Part shown: piece after piece, positions 1-8,421 of the stretch
Position numbering within the stretch: position 1 is the first letter of the stretch
Layout: each line of letters opens with the position of its first letter
Assembly (NCBI GenBank): GCA_016703665.1
Contig: JADJBS010000012.1
Location: 62,001 to 126,000 of the forward strand
Source: Candidatus Defluviibacillus avedoerensis
GTDB lineage: Bacteria; Pseudomonadota; Gammaproteobacteria; Burkholderiales; Burkholderiaceae_C
Reading direction: 5' to 3'
Length of the DNA: 64,000 nt
The notes under the pieces: model-generated
What the model saw: the letters and a program-made list of their open reading frames with translations, nothing else
Databases searched by the model: none
What the model was told of the DNA's origin: nothing
Program-made: the position numbers and the translations under genes

Positions 1-1886
1 CTTGCCCACTGCCTTGGTGGGTGACCCTTTGCGACTAGGCCAAGTGCTTGTGAATTTGGGCAACAACGCGGTCAAGTTCACGGACAGAGGCGAGATTGTG
101 GTTTCTGTCGATGCCAAGCCAATCGACGAGACCCAAGTCGAGCTGCATTTTCAGGTTCGCGATTCGGGTATCGGGATGACCGCTGAGCAATGTGGGCGTC
201 TCTTTCAGGCCTTTACGCAGGCCGATGCGTCGACGACTCGAAAGTATGGTGGCACGGGGCTTGGCCTGGCTATCTCTCGCAATCTCGTGACCTTGATGGG
301 CGGGCGGATCTGGGTGGAGAGCGAAGTCGGTAAGGGCTCTGTCTTTCAATTTACGGTGAAACTGGGTGTGCAGAAGAACCCAGTGAATCGACGCATGTTC
401 AAGGCCGACGAACTGAAAGGCTTGCGCGCGCTGATCGTTGACGACAACCTGTCCGCCCGAGAGATTCTTGGCACGATGGCTTCTCACTTTGGTTTGCAGG
501 TGGACATGGCACCGGATGGCGACCAAGCCTTGGCCATGTTGCGGGCAGCTCTCGCACAAAAGCTTCAATACGATTTGGTGATGACGGATTGGAAGATGCC
601 CGCCATGGATGGCGTGAGCTTTGTTCAGCGTATGCAAGCCGAGTCACTCGCCCGAAGCAGAAGTGATCATGGTGACCGCCTACAACAGGGATGAAGCGCT
701 TCAGGCAGCCGAGCAGAAAGCGGTGCATTTGAGCACGGTGCTGACCAAGCCTGTGACACCGTCCACCCTGCTCGAAGCGATTGGCGCAGCGTTGGGTAAA
801 CACATGGATGTGCAGACCCACGCAGGTAACAAGGTTCAGGACCAAGCCCAAAACATGGCTAATCTGGCTGGGGTCCGGCTGTTATTGGTAGAAGATAACG
901 ACATGAACCAGGAACTTGCGCTGGAGTTACTGGGGGCGGCCGGTGTGGAAGTCAAGGTCGCCAACCATGGACAGGAAGCACTGGATATGTTGGCAACGGG
1001 TACCGCATTTGATGGCGTACTCATGGATTGCCAGATGCCTGTGATGGATGGCTATGCCGCTACACGCGCCATCCGGGCTAACGCCAGATGGGCGAAATTG
1101 CCCATCATCGCAATGACCGCCAATGCCATGGCCGGTGATAAAGAAAAGTCTTGGACGCTGGTATGAACGACCCATTGCCAAGCCCTTGAATGTGGGCGAT
1201 ATGTTTGCCACCATTGCCAAGTGGATTAAGCCAGCCGTCGCGATGGGGCCGAACGCAGCAACCGCTACACCCATCCCCTCGCCTGTTGAAGGCTTGCCAG
1301 TATTGCCTGGAATTGACGTGAAAGCTGGTCTGGCCGTTTCCATGAACAACATGGCGTTGTACCAACGCATGCTGATGAAGTTTCGCGACAGCCAGGGAGC
1401 TTTCGAGCAGCTCTTTGCTTCGGCGCGTCATGACCCGGACCCCGCGGCCGCAACCCGTTGCGCGCACACACTCAAAGGCACGGCCGGTAACATTGGCGCG
1501 AAAGCATTGGAGCGTGCAGCTGCAACTCTGGAGCATGCTTGCCAGTCTGGCGAGAACGAGTCGCACCTAGATAAACTTTTGACGCAAACACTGGAGGCAC
1601 TCGCGCCGGTGATTCAAGGCCTCAACGCGCTCGCGCCCAAGAGCGAAACCATGCCATCGGTGAACACTGTTCAATCACCAACTGGCGGTGCATCGCCCAA
1701 GGTGTCATCGTCCAACTGCAGCAGTTGTTGGCACAAAATCTGGTGGATGCAGTCGATATCTGGGAAGATAAGTTGGATGAGTTTAAGCGCAGCTACCCCG
1801 ACCATTGGCGCCAAGTAAACGAGCCGATGACTCAGTTTGACTTTGTGTCTGCATTGGCCGCATTGAACCTGTTGGCCGCAGCGTGA
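1..1886 (+). CDS. hybrid sensor histidine kinase, C-terminal part (5' end outside window, frameshifted)
   Basis: This is the C-terminal part of a BarA-like hybrid kinase. In order it has a HATPase domain (N-box with NLGNNAVKF, G1 box DSGIGM, G2 box GGTGLGLAISR), a first receiver with a diverged MTDWKMPAMDG phospho-site, a second receiver (LLLVEDN; LMDCQMPVMDG) and an Hpt domain (CAHTLKGTAGN, phospho-His). The reading frame changes about four times: an extra C at 651-653, a missing A at 1144-1147, a missing base at 1171-1173 and a missing base near 1699-1705. Correcting these gives one continuous protein ending with TGA at 1884-1886, with a C-terminal helix region containing VQLQQLLAQNLVDAVDIW. 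It would autophosphorylate and relay phosphate to a partner, probably the regulator that follows 32 bp downstream. The sensory and dimerisation domains lie upstream of the window. Confidence 0.85.
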
Positions 1887-1918
1887 TCGTGACAATCTGA
1901 CTATCAAAGAGATCAATC

Positions 1919-3075
1919 ATGGAACTTGAAATGGACCTGGACTTTGTCAAGAAGCCTACCGTGTTGGTAGTGGATGACACACCCGACAACTTGGCTTTGA
2001 TGAGTGGGCTGCTGCGCAAAGACTACCGCGTGAAAGTGGCCACCAATGGACAGCAGGCCATCAATGTGGCAACCTCTGGTGAACCCCCGGACCTGATTCT
2101 GTTAGACATCATGATGCCCGGCATGGATGGCTACACCGCCTGTGCGATCTTGAAAGCCGATCCACGCACGCGTCCAATTCCAATCATTTTTTTGACCGCC
2201 AAAACAGAGGTCGAGGATGAGACGCGAGGCTTAGAACTGGGCGCAGTGGACTACCTGACCAAGCCTGTCAGGCCCCCATTGCTTTGGCGCGAATCAAAAC
2301 CCACTTGGCATTGAAGGCAAGCGCAGATTTTTTGCGGAACCAGAATGACTTTCTGGAAACAGAGGTTGACCGTCGCACCCGAGAGGTCATGATGATTCAG
2401 GATGTCACCATTCTGGCCATGGCCTCGTTGGCGGAGACACGCGACACCGACACCGGCAACCATATTCGCCGAACCCAGTTTTACATCAAGGCCTTGTCCG
2501 AAGATTTGAGCACCCACCCGCGTTTCTCGGCTTTCTTGACCAAGTCCAATATCGCTCGCCTTTTCAAGTCAGCACCGTTGCACGACATCGGCAAGGTGGG
2601 GATTCCCGATCGGATCTTGCTCAAGCCCGGCCGCTTTACGCCTGAAGAGTTCGAGATCACGAAGGCCCACTGTGCGTTGGGCAGAGACGCTATCCAACAC
2701 GCTGAAGACACGCTAGGTGCTAGCGTGGAGTTTTTGTCGATGGCCAAGGAAATTGCCTATTCGCACCAGGAAAAATGGGACGGCTCGGGCTATCCAGTTG
2801 GCTTAGCCGGAGACGCTATCCCTGTTTCTGCCCGTTTGATGGCGGTGGCGGATGTCTACGATGCCCTCATCAGCCGTCGGGTCTACAAAGAGGGAATGCC
2901 ACACGAAAAGGCCATGGGAATCATTTTGGAGGGCCGGGGGAGTCACTTTGACCCAGATATTGTGGACAGCTTCATGCGGATTCATGAGAAGTTCCGGGCG
3001 ATTGCTGCGCGCTATGTGGACTCAGACGGGGATTTGACCAAGAAGGCAAATCAACTGGCGGTGCTTGGAGGCTGA
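1919..3075 (+). CDS. two-component response regulator with HD-GYP domain (one frameshift)
   Basis: The N-terminal receiver (VLVVDDTPDN; phospho-Asp in LLDIMMPGMDG; TAKTE; Lys in LTKPV) is followed by a short helical linker and an HD-GYP phosphodiesterase domain. The HD-GYP motifs HDIGKVGIPD, LLKPGRF, HQEKWDGSGYP and ADVYDAL are all visible. This family usually hydrolyses cyclic di-GMP. A missing C in the run at 2273-2277 splits the gene between receiver and linker; restoring it gives about 385 aa. The gene starts 32 bp after the hybrid kinase, so the two probably form a phosphorelay controlling c-di-GMP levels. That partnership is inferred from position. Confidence 0.88.
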
Positions 3076-3089
3076 TTGGCTCGCTCGGA

Positions 3090-3164
3090 TGGCGCCCCCG
3101 ACGGGAATCGAACCCATATCTAGCGCTTAGGAGGCGCTCGTTCTATCCATTGAACTACGGCGGC
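3090..3164 (-). tRNA. tRNA-Arg (anticodon CCT)
   Basis: On the minus strand the 75-nt sequence, CCA included, folds as a tRNA with anticodon loop CTCCTAA (anticodon CCT) and a T-loop with TTCGATT. The anticodon stem GCGC is well paired. The acceptor stem GCCGCCG / CGGGGGC has one G-G mismatch at the fourth pair. It stands alone between the HD-GYP regulator and the VWA gene and serves AGG codons. Confidence 0.93.
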
Positions 3165-3208
3165 GTGGCGTGGATTGTATGGCCAATGACTTTGGCCATT
3201 TCTGAGCG

Positions 3209-4399
3209 TTACTTGCTCAGCATGCGCATGGCGTCTTCCAGGCCTTTGAGGGTCAGCGGAAACATGCGCTGGCTCATGAGTTGCTGGATCACACTGATGC
3301 TTTGACGGTATTGCCAGACGCCTTGGGGTTCGGGGTTGATCCAGGCGAACTTGGGGAAGGCATGGGTCAAGCGCTGCAACCATTCGGCGCCCGCTTCTTC
3401 GTTGTTGTATTCCACGCTGCCGCCGGGTTGCAGGATTTCATACGGGCTCATGGTGGCGTCACCGATGAAGATGAGCTTGTAGTCCTTGTTGTACTTGCGG
3501 ATGATGTCCCAGGTGGGGAACTTCTCCGCAAAGCGGCGGCGGTTGTTCTTCCACATGAAGTCGTACACGCAGTTGTGGAAGTAGTAAAACTCCAGGTGCT
3601 TGAATTCGGTCTTGGTGGCCGAGAACATTTCTTCCACACGCGTGATGTGCTCGTCCATGGTGCCGCCCACGTCCATGAGCAACAGCACCTTGACATTGTT
3701 GTGGCGCTCGGGGCGCATCTTGATGTCCAAGTAGCCTGCGTTGGCAGCTGTTTTGCGGATGGTGTCGTCCAGGTCCAGTTCTTCTTCCAGGCCTTCACGG
3801 GCAAACTTGCGCAGGCGGCGCAGCGCGACCTTGATGTTGCGGGTACCCAGCTCTTGGCTGTCGTCGTAGTCTTTGTAGGCGCGCTGGTCCCAGACTTTGA
3901 CGGCGCTCTTGTTCCGGCTTTTTTCCTGGCCGATGCGAATGCCTTGCGGGTTGTACCCATTGGCGCCAAAGGGGCTGGTGCCGCCCGTGCCAATCCATTT
4001 GCTGCCGCCTTCGTGGCGTTCTTTTTGTTCTTCAAAACGCTTCTTGAGCGTTTCCATGAGCTCGTCCCACCCCATCTTTTCAATGGCGGCTTTTTCTTCG
4101 GGGCTAAGCTCCAGTTCCAGGTTCTTGCGCAGCCATTCGAGCGGAACTTCTTTGGTGAAGTCGGCGATCAGCTCCACGCCTTTAAAGTAAGCCGCGAAGG
4201 CGCGGTCAAATTTGTCGAAATGCTTTTCATCCTTGACCAGCGATGTGCGGGCTAAATAGTAAAAGTCGTCAATGCTGCATGCATCGTCAGAATTCGGCCC
4301 CACGACATCCGCCTGCAGTGCTTCCAGCAGAACAAGGAATTCCTTGACCGATACCGGCAACTTGGCACTGCGCAAGGTGTAAAAGAAGTCGATCAGCAT
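3209..4399 (-). CDS. VWA domain protein, CoxE-like
   Basis: A 396-aa cytoplasmic protein with a long N-terminal helical region, a middle segment rich in charged residues (KKRFEEQKERHEGG), and a C-terminal von Willebrand A-like domain whose metal site reads DVGGTMD at about residue 240 (compare DxSxS). No signal peptide or membrane segment is visible. Proteins of this type usually work with a MoxR-family AAA+ ATPase as a metal-insertion or complex-remodelling pair, and a MoxR gene lies upstream in the same direction. It is the last gene of a four-gene set (MoxR, small membrane protein, GNAT, VWA) and starts 10 bp after the GNAT stop. The client is unknown. Confidence 0.85.
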   Translation of the reverse strand: MLIDFFYTLRSAKLPVSVKEFLVLLEALQADVVGPNSDDACSIDDFYYLARTSLVKDEKHFDKFDRAFAAYFKGVELIADFTKEVPLEWLRKNLELELSPEEKAAIEKMGWDELMETLKKRFEEQKERHEGGSKWIGTGGTSPFGANGYNPQGIRIGQEKSRNKSAVKVWDQRAYKDYDDSQELGTRNIKVALRRLRKFAREGLEEELDLDDTIRKTAANAGYLDIKMRPERHNNVKVLLLMDVGGTMDEHITRVEEMFSATKTEFKHLEFYYFHNCVYDFMWKNNRRRFAEKFPTWDIIRKYNKDYKLIFIGDATMSPYEILQPGGSVEYNNEEAGAEWLQRLTHAFPKFAWINPEPQGVWQYRQSISVIQQLMSQRMFPLTLKGLEDAMRMLSK

Positions 4400-4409
4400 G
4401 GGGTGTTCC

Positions 4410-5009
4410 TCAGGGCGTACGCGGCTTTGTCAGCTGAAAGTTCAGGTGCTGCTTTACGGTAGGCCATTCGCTGGCAATGATGCTGTACACGCAGGTATCG
4501 CGCAGGCTGCCGTCAGGCATGACCTGGTGCTGGCGCAGCACGCCGTCCAGTTTGGCACCCAGGCGCTCAATGCCTCGGCGGCTCTGATGATTGAAGAAAT
4601 GGGTGCGGAACTCGACCGCAATGCAGTTAAGTGACTCAAACGCATGGGTCAGCAGCATCAATTTGCATTCGGTGTTCAGCGCGCTGCGCTGGACCGCTTT
4701 GCGGTACCAGGTCGAGCCAATTTCCACCCGGCGGTTCTTGGCATCGATGTTCATGTAAGTGGTCATGCCCACTGCACGGCCACTAGTTTTGTTGATGATG
4801 GCCCAAGGCGTCATGCTGCCCTGTGCTTGCAAACCCAGGCGACGGTCAATTTCCGCTGCCATGCCTTCAGCGTTGGGGATGGCGGTGTACCAGAGCTTCC
4901 AGAGCTCGCCATCCAGCGTGGCTTGAACCAGATCGTCGTGGTGAGCTTGTGTCAAAGGCACTAGGATGCCGTGTTGACCAGAGAGGGTCACGGTTGGCGC
5001 AAAAGTCAT
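4410..5009 (-). CDS. GNAT-family N-acetyltransferase (RimJ/RimL-like)
   Basis: A 199-aa protein with the RimJ/RimL-type GNAT layout: an N-terminal beta hairpin (LVPLTQAHHDDL), the region GRAVGMTTYMNID, the EIGSTWYRKAVQRS segment that carries the acetyl-CoA loop in this family, and RTHFFNHQSRRGIERLGAKLDG near the C-terminus. It should acetylate an amine, protein N-terminus or small molecule; the substrate is not evident. I chose the ATG at 5007-5009 because it directly precedes the conserved fold and lies 4 bp after the small membrane gene; a 41-residue in-frame extension has no family support. It lies between the MoxR/small membrane genes and the VWA gene. Confidence 0.85.
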   Translation of the reverse strand: MTFAPTVTLSGQHGILVPLTQAHHDDLVQATLDGELWKLWYTAIPNAEGMAAEIDRRLGLQAQGSMTPWAIINKTSGRAVGMTTYMNIDAKNRRVEIGSTWYRKAVQRSALNTECKLMLLTHAFESLNCIAVEFRTHFFNHQSRRGIERLGAKLDGVLRQHQVMPDGSLRDTCVYSIIASEWPTVKQHLNFQLTKPRTP

Positions 5010-5013
5010 GTGT

Positions 5014-5235
5014 TTACTCTTCTTCTTTACGTCGGGACAGGCGCCATTTTTTGGCAGCTTGCAGACCGAGTCCACCCCCCAGGCCGACCAGCAATATGCC
5101 GCCCATGCTGGCCGCGTTGTAGCCGCTGTCAAAAATATTCAAACCCAAAAGTTTGCCAATCCAATAGCCCACCAGGGCACCACCCAGAAAGCCAATGGCG
5201 TCAGAGATGCCTTCTGTGAGTAAGGGGTTGCTCAT
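5014..5235 (-). CDS. small glycine-rich membrane protein
   Basis: A 73-aa protein with two likely membrane segments, each rich in glycine (AIGFLGGALVGYWIGKLLGL and MGGILLVGLGGGLGLQAA), followed by a basic/acidic tail (KKWRLSRRKEEE). The pattern resembles glycine-zipper-like small inner-membrane proteins. It lies 16 bp after the MoxR gene and 4 bp before the GNAT gene, so it is probably cotranscribed with both. I cannot assign a family; it could anchor or assist the MoxR/VWA machinery, but only the context suggests this. Confidence 0.7.
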   Translation of the reverse strand: MSNPLLTEGISDAIGFLGGALVGYWIGKLLGLNIFDSGYNAASMGGILLVGLGGGLGLQAAKKWRLSRRKEEE

Positions 5236-5251
5236 GGCTGCAATCCAGACC

Positions 5252-6106
5252 TCAGCGATTGCGCTGGTTCATGAACACCAGTTTCTCAAACAGCGTGGTG
5301 TCCTGCTCGTTTTTGAGCAGAGCGCCGACCAGAGGCGGCACAGAGACCTTGCTGTCGGTACTTTGCAGTGCCTCCAGCGGAATGTCTTCTGCGACCAGCA
5401 GCTTGAGCCAATCCAGCAATTCGCTGGTGCTGGGCTTTTTCTTGAGGCCAGGCAGGTTGCGCACGTCGTAAAACGTCTTCATCGCGGCGCTGAGCAGGTC
5501 TTTTTTGAGTGTGGGGAAGTGCACGTCTACGATGCGCTTCATGGTTTCCGCATCGGGGAACTTGATGTAGTGGAAGAAGCAACGGCGCAGAAAAGCATCA
5601 GGCAGTTCTTTTTCATTGTTGGACGTGATAAACACCAGCGGGCGGTGCTTGGCACGGATCAACTCGCGCGTTTCGTAGCAATAAAACTCCATACGGTCGA
5701 GTTCACGCAGCAAGTCGTTAGGGAATTCGATGTCGGCCTTGTCGATTTCGTCGATCAGCAGCGCCACCGGTTTGTCGGCCATGAAGGCTTGCCACAGCAC
5801 CCCTTTGACAATGTAGTTGTTGATGTCCTTGACCCGCTCGCCACCGTCAATGTCTGACAGTTGGCTGTCCCGCAGGCGGCTCACGGCATCGTATTCGTAG
5901 AGGCCTTGCTGTGCTTTGGTGGTACTTTTGATGTGCCACTGCAGCAGGGGAACGCCGAGCGCCTCTGCAACCTCCTCGGCCAGCATGGTTTTGCCAGTGC
6001 CAGGCTCACCTTTGACAAGCAGTGGGCGCTTGAGGGTGATGGACGCGTTGACGGCAAGCATCAGGTCCTGGGTGGCAACGTAGTTTTCTGAGCCTTTGAA
6101 CTTCAT
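5252..6106 (-). CDS. MoxR-family AAA+ ATPase
   Basis: A 284-aa single-domain AAA+ protein. Walker A is GEPGTGKT at residues 33-40, Walker B is LLIDEID at about 116-122, sensor 1 is FITSNNEKE and the arginine-finger region is DAFLRRCFF. MoxR ATPases act as chaperones that activate or load metal into VWA-partnered complexes. It is the first gene of the minus-strand set MoxR / small membrane / GNAT / VWA. Its start lies 123 bp from the divergent cytochrome gene start, and that gap holds the only space for its promoter. Confidence 0.92.
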   Translation of the reverse strand: MKFKGSENYVATQDLMLAVNASITLKRPLLVKGEPGTGKTMLAEEVAEALGVPLLQWHIKSTTKAQQGLYEYDAVSRLRDSQLSDIDGGERVKDINNYIVKGVLWQAFMADKPVALLIDEIDKADIEFPNDLLRELDRMEFYCYETRELIRAKHRPLVFITSNNEKELPDAFLRRCFFHYIKFPDAETMKRIVDVHFPTLKKDLLSAAMKTFYDVRNLPGLKKKPSTSELLDWLKLLVAEDIPLEALQSTDSKVSVPPLVGALLKNEQDTTLFEKLVFMNQRNR

Positions 6107-6163
6107 GGGGCAAAGCGATTTGGTTGTGAATGGGCGGGGCGGGTCAGCGACTAAAGCCGTCGC

Positions 6164-6169
6164 TATAAT
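6164..6169 (+). promoter_or_regulatory. candidate -10 box of the cytochrome c4 promoter
   Basis: An exact TATAAT lies 61 bp upstream of the cytochrome ATG. No good -35 hexamer is seen at 17 bp spacing (GGGTCA region), so the promoter may need an activator or may be weak. Transcription would start near 6176. Confidence 0.45.
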
Positions 6170-6175
6170 CGAAAA

Positions 6176-6189
6176 TTGATCTGGATCAA
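6176..6189. promoter_or_regulatory. perfect FNR/ANR-type box
   Basis: The sequence TTGATCTGGATCAA matches the palindromic consensus TTGAT-N4-ATCAA in all ten fixed bases. It sits 40 bp upstream of the cytochrome c4 ATG and about 7 bp after the candidate -10, where binding would be expected to block transcription without oxygen. The match is seen; binding by an FNR/ANR homologue is inferred. Confidence 0.6.
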
Positions 6190-6229
6190 AAAAGACCAGA
6201 ACGCATCTTCACTCAATTGTGCGCGCAAA

Positions 6230-6910
6230 ATGAACAAGTTGTTGACCACTGTATTCGCCCTCGCTGTCGCCTCTGTGACCGGGGCATCCTTTGCACAAGG
6301 TGTCAAGGGAGATGCCCTTGCAGGTGAAAGAAAAAATGGCATGTGTGTCGGCTGTCACGGCATCATCGGTTTTCATGCCAGCTTCCCTGAAGTTTATAAA
6401 GTCCCCAAGATTGCGGGTCAAAGTGCCAAGTACATCGTGGCTGCACTCAATGGCTACAAAGACGGCTCGCGCAAGCACCCAAGCATGCGTGCGATTGCGT
6501 CCAGCCTGACGGAAAAAGACATCAATGACTTGGCCGCTTTCTACGCAGACTATGGTGGTGCGGCTGGCGCAGTGCCTGATGCGCCTGTGGCCCAACCATC
6601 GCCCAAGGCGGCAGCGCTATTGGGTGCGGCCAATTGCGCTTCCTGTCACGGCGCGAACTTCAATACACCTATGCCTGGTTACCCGAAACTGGCTGGTCAG
6701 AACCGCGACTACCTGGGCGTTGCATTCAAGGCTTACATGACCCCAGATAAGCGTTTGGTCGGTCGCAATCACGCCATCATGATGGGTGTTGCCAAGCCAC
6801 AGGCAGATTTGAGCGTTAACGAATACATGGCCCAAGTGAATGAAACGCTGGACTACATTGCCGCCTTGCCTGGTGACATCAAGACGGTGCAGGCTTCCCG
6901 CATTCGCTGA
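6230..6910 (+). CDS. periplasmic dihaem cytochrome c (cytochrome c4 type)
   Basis: A 226-aa exported protein with a signal peptide of about 22 residues ending near SFAQ, and two class I cytochrome domains. The haem motifs are CVGCH (residues 39-43) and CASCH (136-140), with candidate axial Met ligands in PSMRAI and in MMGV. Cytochromes c4 carry electrons from the bc1 complex to terminal oxidases. I start at the ATG at 6230, which begins the signal peptide, rather than the in-frame TTG at 6176, which coincides with the FNR-type box. It is divergent from the MoxR gene and ends 16 bp before a strong terminator. Confidence 0.9.
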   Translation: MNKLLTTVFALAVASVTGASFAQGVKGDALAGERKNGMCVGCHGIIGFHASFPEVYKVPKIAGQSAKYIVAALNGYKDGSRKHPSMRAIASSLTEKDINDLAAFYADYGGAAGAVPDAPVAQPSPKAAALLGAANCASCHGANFNTPMPGYPKLAGQNRDYLGVAFKAYMTPDKRLVGRNHAIMMGVAKPQADLSVNEYMAQVNETLDYIAALPGDIKTVQASRIR

Positions 6911-6926
6911 ACCCCTCTCAAGCAAG

Positions 6927-6954
6927 AAAAAGCCCGCTTGAAGCGGGCTTTTTT
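6927..6954. terminator. bidirectional intrinsic terminator
   Basis: A GC-rich stem AGCCCGC/GCGGGCT with an A-run before it and a T-run after it, located between the convergent cytochrome c4 and DUF1841 genes. It can end transcription from both sides. Confidence 0.88.
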
Positions 6955-6957
6955 GCG

Positions 6958-7395
6958 TCAATCGCGGGTTGCGCGGCGCTGAATCGCTGCGACATACGAA
7001 GCGCCGTCTGGCGGCTTGCCGCTTCGCTGGCTTTCCCACAGCATCTCGCCCAGGCTTTCCATCACCTCGTGGTGGGCCATGTGCAGGGAGTTGCGGCGAT
7101 GAGTGAGCAATTCCACCGCTTGGCGGATGCCGCGTGGTTGGTCGATGCTGCATTGCTCCGACACGGATAAATGCATGGACAGGTGCAAGAACGGGTTGGT
7201 GCTGCCAGCCTCTACGGGGTAGACGCGTGCCACGGCCGCGTCAGCATCGCTCAGTTCGGCATGAAACTCCGGATGCTCGTCAATCCATTTGATCGCTATT
7301 ATTTCAATAGCTTCGAGTGGCTTGTCTGTTGCCGATTTGGCATAAACAGAGCAAAAAAAACGCCGGACATCGGCTGGGCTGGGCTGCATCAACAT
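6958..7395 (-). CDS. DUF1841 family protein
   Basis: A 145-aa soluble protein of the DUF1841 family, with characteristic segments FLHLSMHLSVSEQ, QPRGIRQAVE and RRNSLHMAHHEVMESLGEMLWE. Its role is unknown; the His-rich helices hint at metal binding but nothing shows it. Codons around 7295-7311 form the inverted repeat GCTATT-ATTTC-AATAGC and encode AIEIIAIK, similar to the short dispersed repeat seen elsewhere in this window. It is convergent with the cytochrome gene across a shared terminator. Confidence 0.82.
   Translation of the reverse strand: MLMQPSPADVRRFFCSVYAKSATDKPLEAIEIIAIKWIDEHPEFHAELSDADAAVARVYPVEAGSTNPFLHLSMHLSVSEQCSIDQPRGIRQAVELLTHRRNSLHMAHHEVMESLGEMLWESQRSGKPPDGASYVAAIQRRATRD
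7295..7311. repeat. short inverted repeat inside DUF1841 gene
   Basis: GCTATT and AATAGC flank a 5-nt spacer. It resembles the AT-rich ATAGCTAT-type motif found in three other genes of the window, but the match is loose, so membership is tentative. Confidence 0.4.
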
Positions 7396-7414
7396 GGGGT
7401 TGATTGTCGCCGAG

Positions 7415-8404
7415 CTATTCCGCTTCTATCTTGCGTTGTGTCGCAACTTTGCGCAGGCTTTCAATGTCGTGCTCTACCCGAGCGCGAAACTCGGCAGGTG
7501 TGCTGGCCTGAGGGCTGCCGCCAAAGCCGATGAGCTTGTCTTTGATCTCGGGCAGTTCTAGCACGGTACGCATCTCACGGTTCAACCGGTCGACGATGGC
7601 GGGGGGCGTGCCTGGCGGCGCGGCAATGCCCAGCCACGATTCAAACACCACGCCGGGCAATTGGTCAGCCACCGCTTGCACACCGGGCAGCCGACTGCCA
7701 CCTTTGGGGGAGGTAACCGCCAGCACGCGAACCCGCTGGTCTTTGAGCAGTGAGGCCGTCAGGGTCATGGTGTCAATCATCACATCCACCCGGCCAGCCA
7801 GCAGCTCTGTCAATGGGGCCGTGCCGCCTTTGAACGGCACATGCGTCATGGTGATGCCCGCCTCGGACGTGATCCACTCGCCCACCAGGTGCAAGGCGCT
7901 GCCTACACCGACAGAGGAATAGGACAGCTTCCCCGGCTCTGCCTTGGCGCGCTGCAGCAAATCTTGAAACGATTTGATGGGTGAATTTGGGATCACGGCC
8001 AGCGCCAGAGGGTAGGTGGTGATGGTGGACACCCAGGCAAAGTCGTTGACCGGGTGAAACGGCAGGCTCTTCTTGATGGCCGCGTTGCTGGCATGGCCAC
8101 TTGGCAACAGCACCAGGGTGTAGCCGTCTGGTACTGCGCGGGCAGCCATGTCGGCAGCGATGTTGCCGCCAGCACCGGGCTTGTTATCTACCATAACATT
8201 CTGGCCGAGGCGGTCCCCCAAAGGCTTGGCAATCAGTCTGGCCACGATGTCTGATCCGCCACCCGGCGCAAAGCCTAGCAGCAGACGGATGGGTTTGGTG
8301 GGCCAAGCGGTGTCTGTCTGTGCATGGGCGACAGAGGCCGCAAGTACCACGCCTACCAATGTGGCTACCCAATTACGGGTCAAGTTGAGCAATGAGGCAT
8401 GCAT
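7415..8404 (-). CDS. Bug-family (TctC-like) periplasmic substrate-binding protein
   Basis: A 329-aa exported protein with a signal peptide ending near VAHAQ. Family motifs include WPTKPIRLLLGFAPGGGSD, NKPGAGGNIAADMAA, PDGYTLVLL, HVPFKGGTAP and GIAAPPGTPPAIVDRLN. Bug proteins bind carboxylates or aromatic acids for tripartite tricarboxylate transporters, though many are orphans as here (no TctA/TctB nearby). It is the last gene of the minus-strand catabolic cluster, 17 bp after the FAH gene, so its ligand may be the pathway substrate. Confidence 0.93.
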   Translation of the reverse strand: MHASLLNLTRNWVATLVGVVLAASVAHAQTDTAWPTKPIRLLLGFAPGGGSDIVARLIAKPLGDRLGQNVMVDNKPGAGGNIAADMAARAVPDGYTLVLLPSGHASNAAIKKSLPFHPVNDFAWVSTITTYPLALAVIPNSPIKSFQDLLQRAKAEPGKLSYSSVGVGSALHLVGEWITSEAGITMTHVPFKGGTAPLTELLAGRVDVMIDTMTLTASLLKDQRVRVLAVTSPKGGSRLPGVQAVADQLPGVVFESWLGIAAPPGTPPAIVDRLNREMRTVLELPEIKDKLIGFGGSPQASTPAEFRARVEHDIESLRKVATQRKIEAE

Positions 8405-8421
8405 GCTGGCTCCTGGTTGGC

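Noticed and set aside
3281..4255. 324-aa open frame on the plus strand opposite the VWA gene
   Set aside because: It is antisense to a clearly conserved protein, has no recognisable domain, and reflects codon bias of the real gene.
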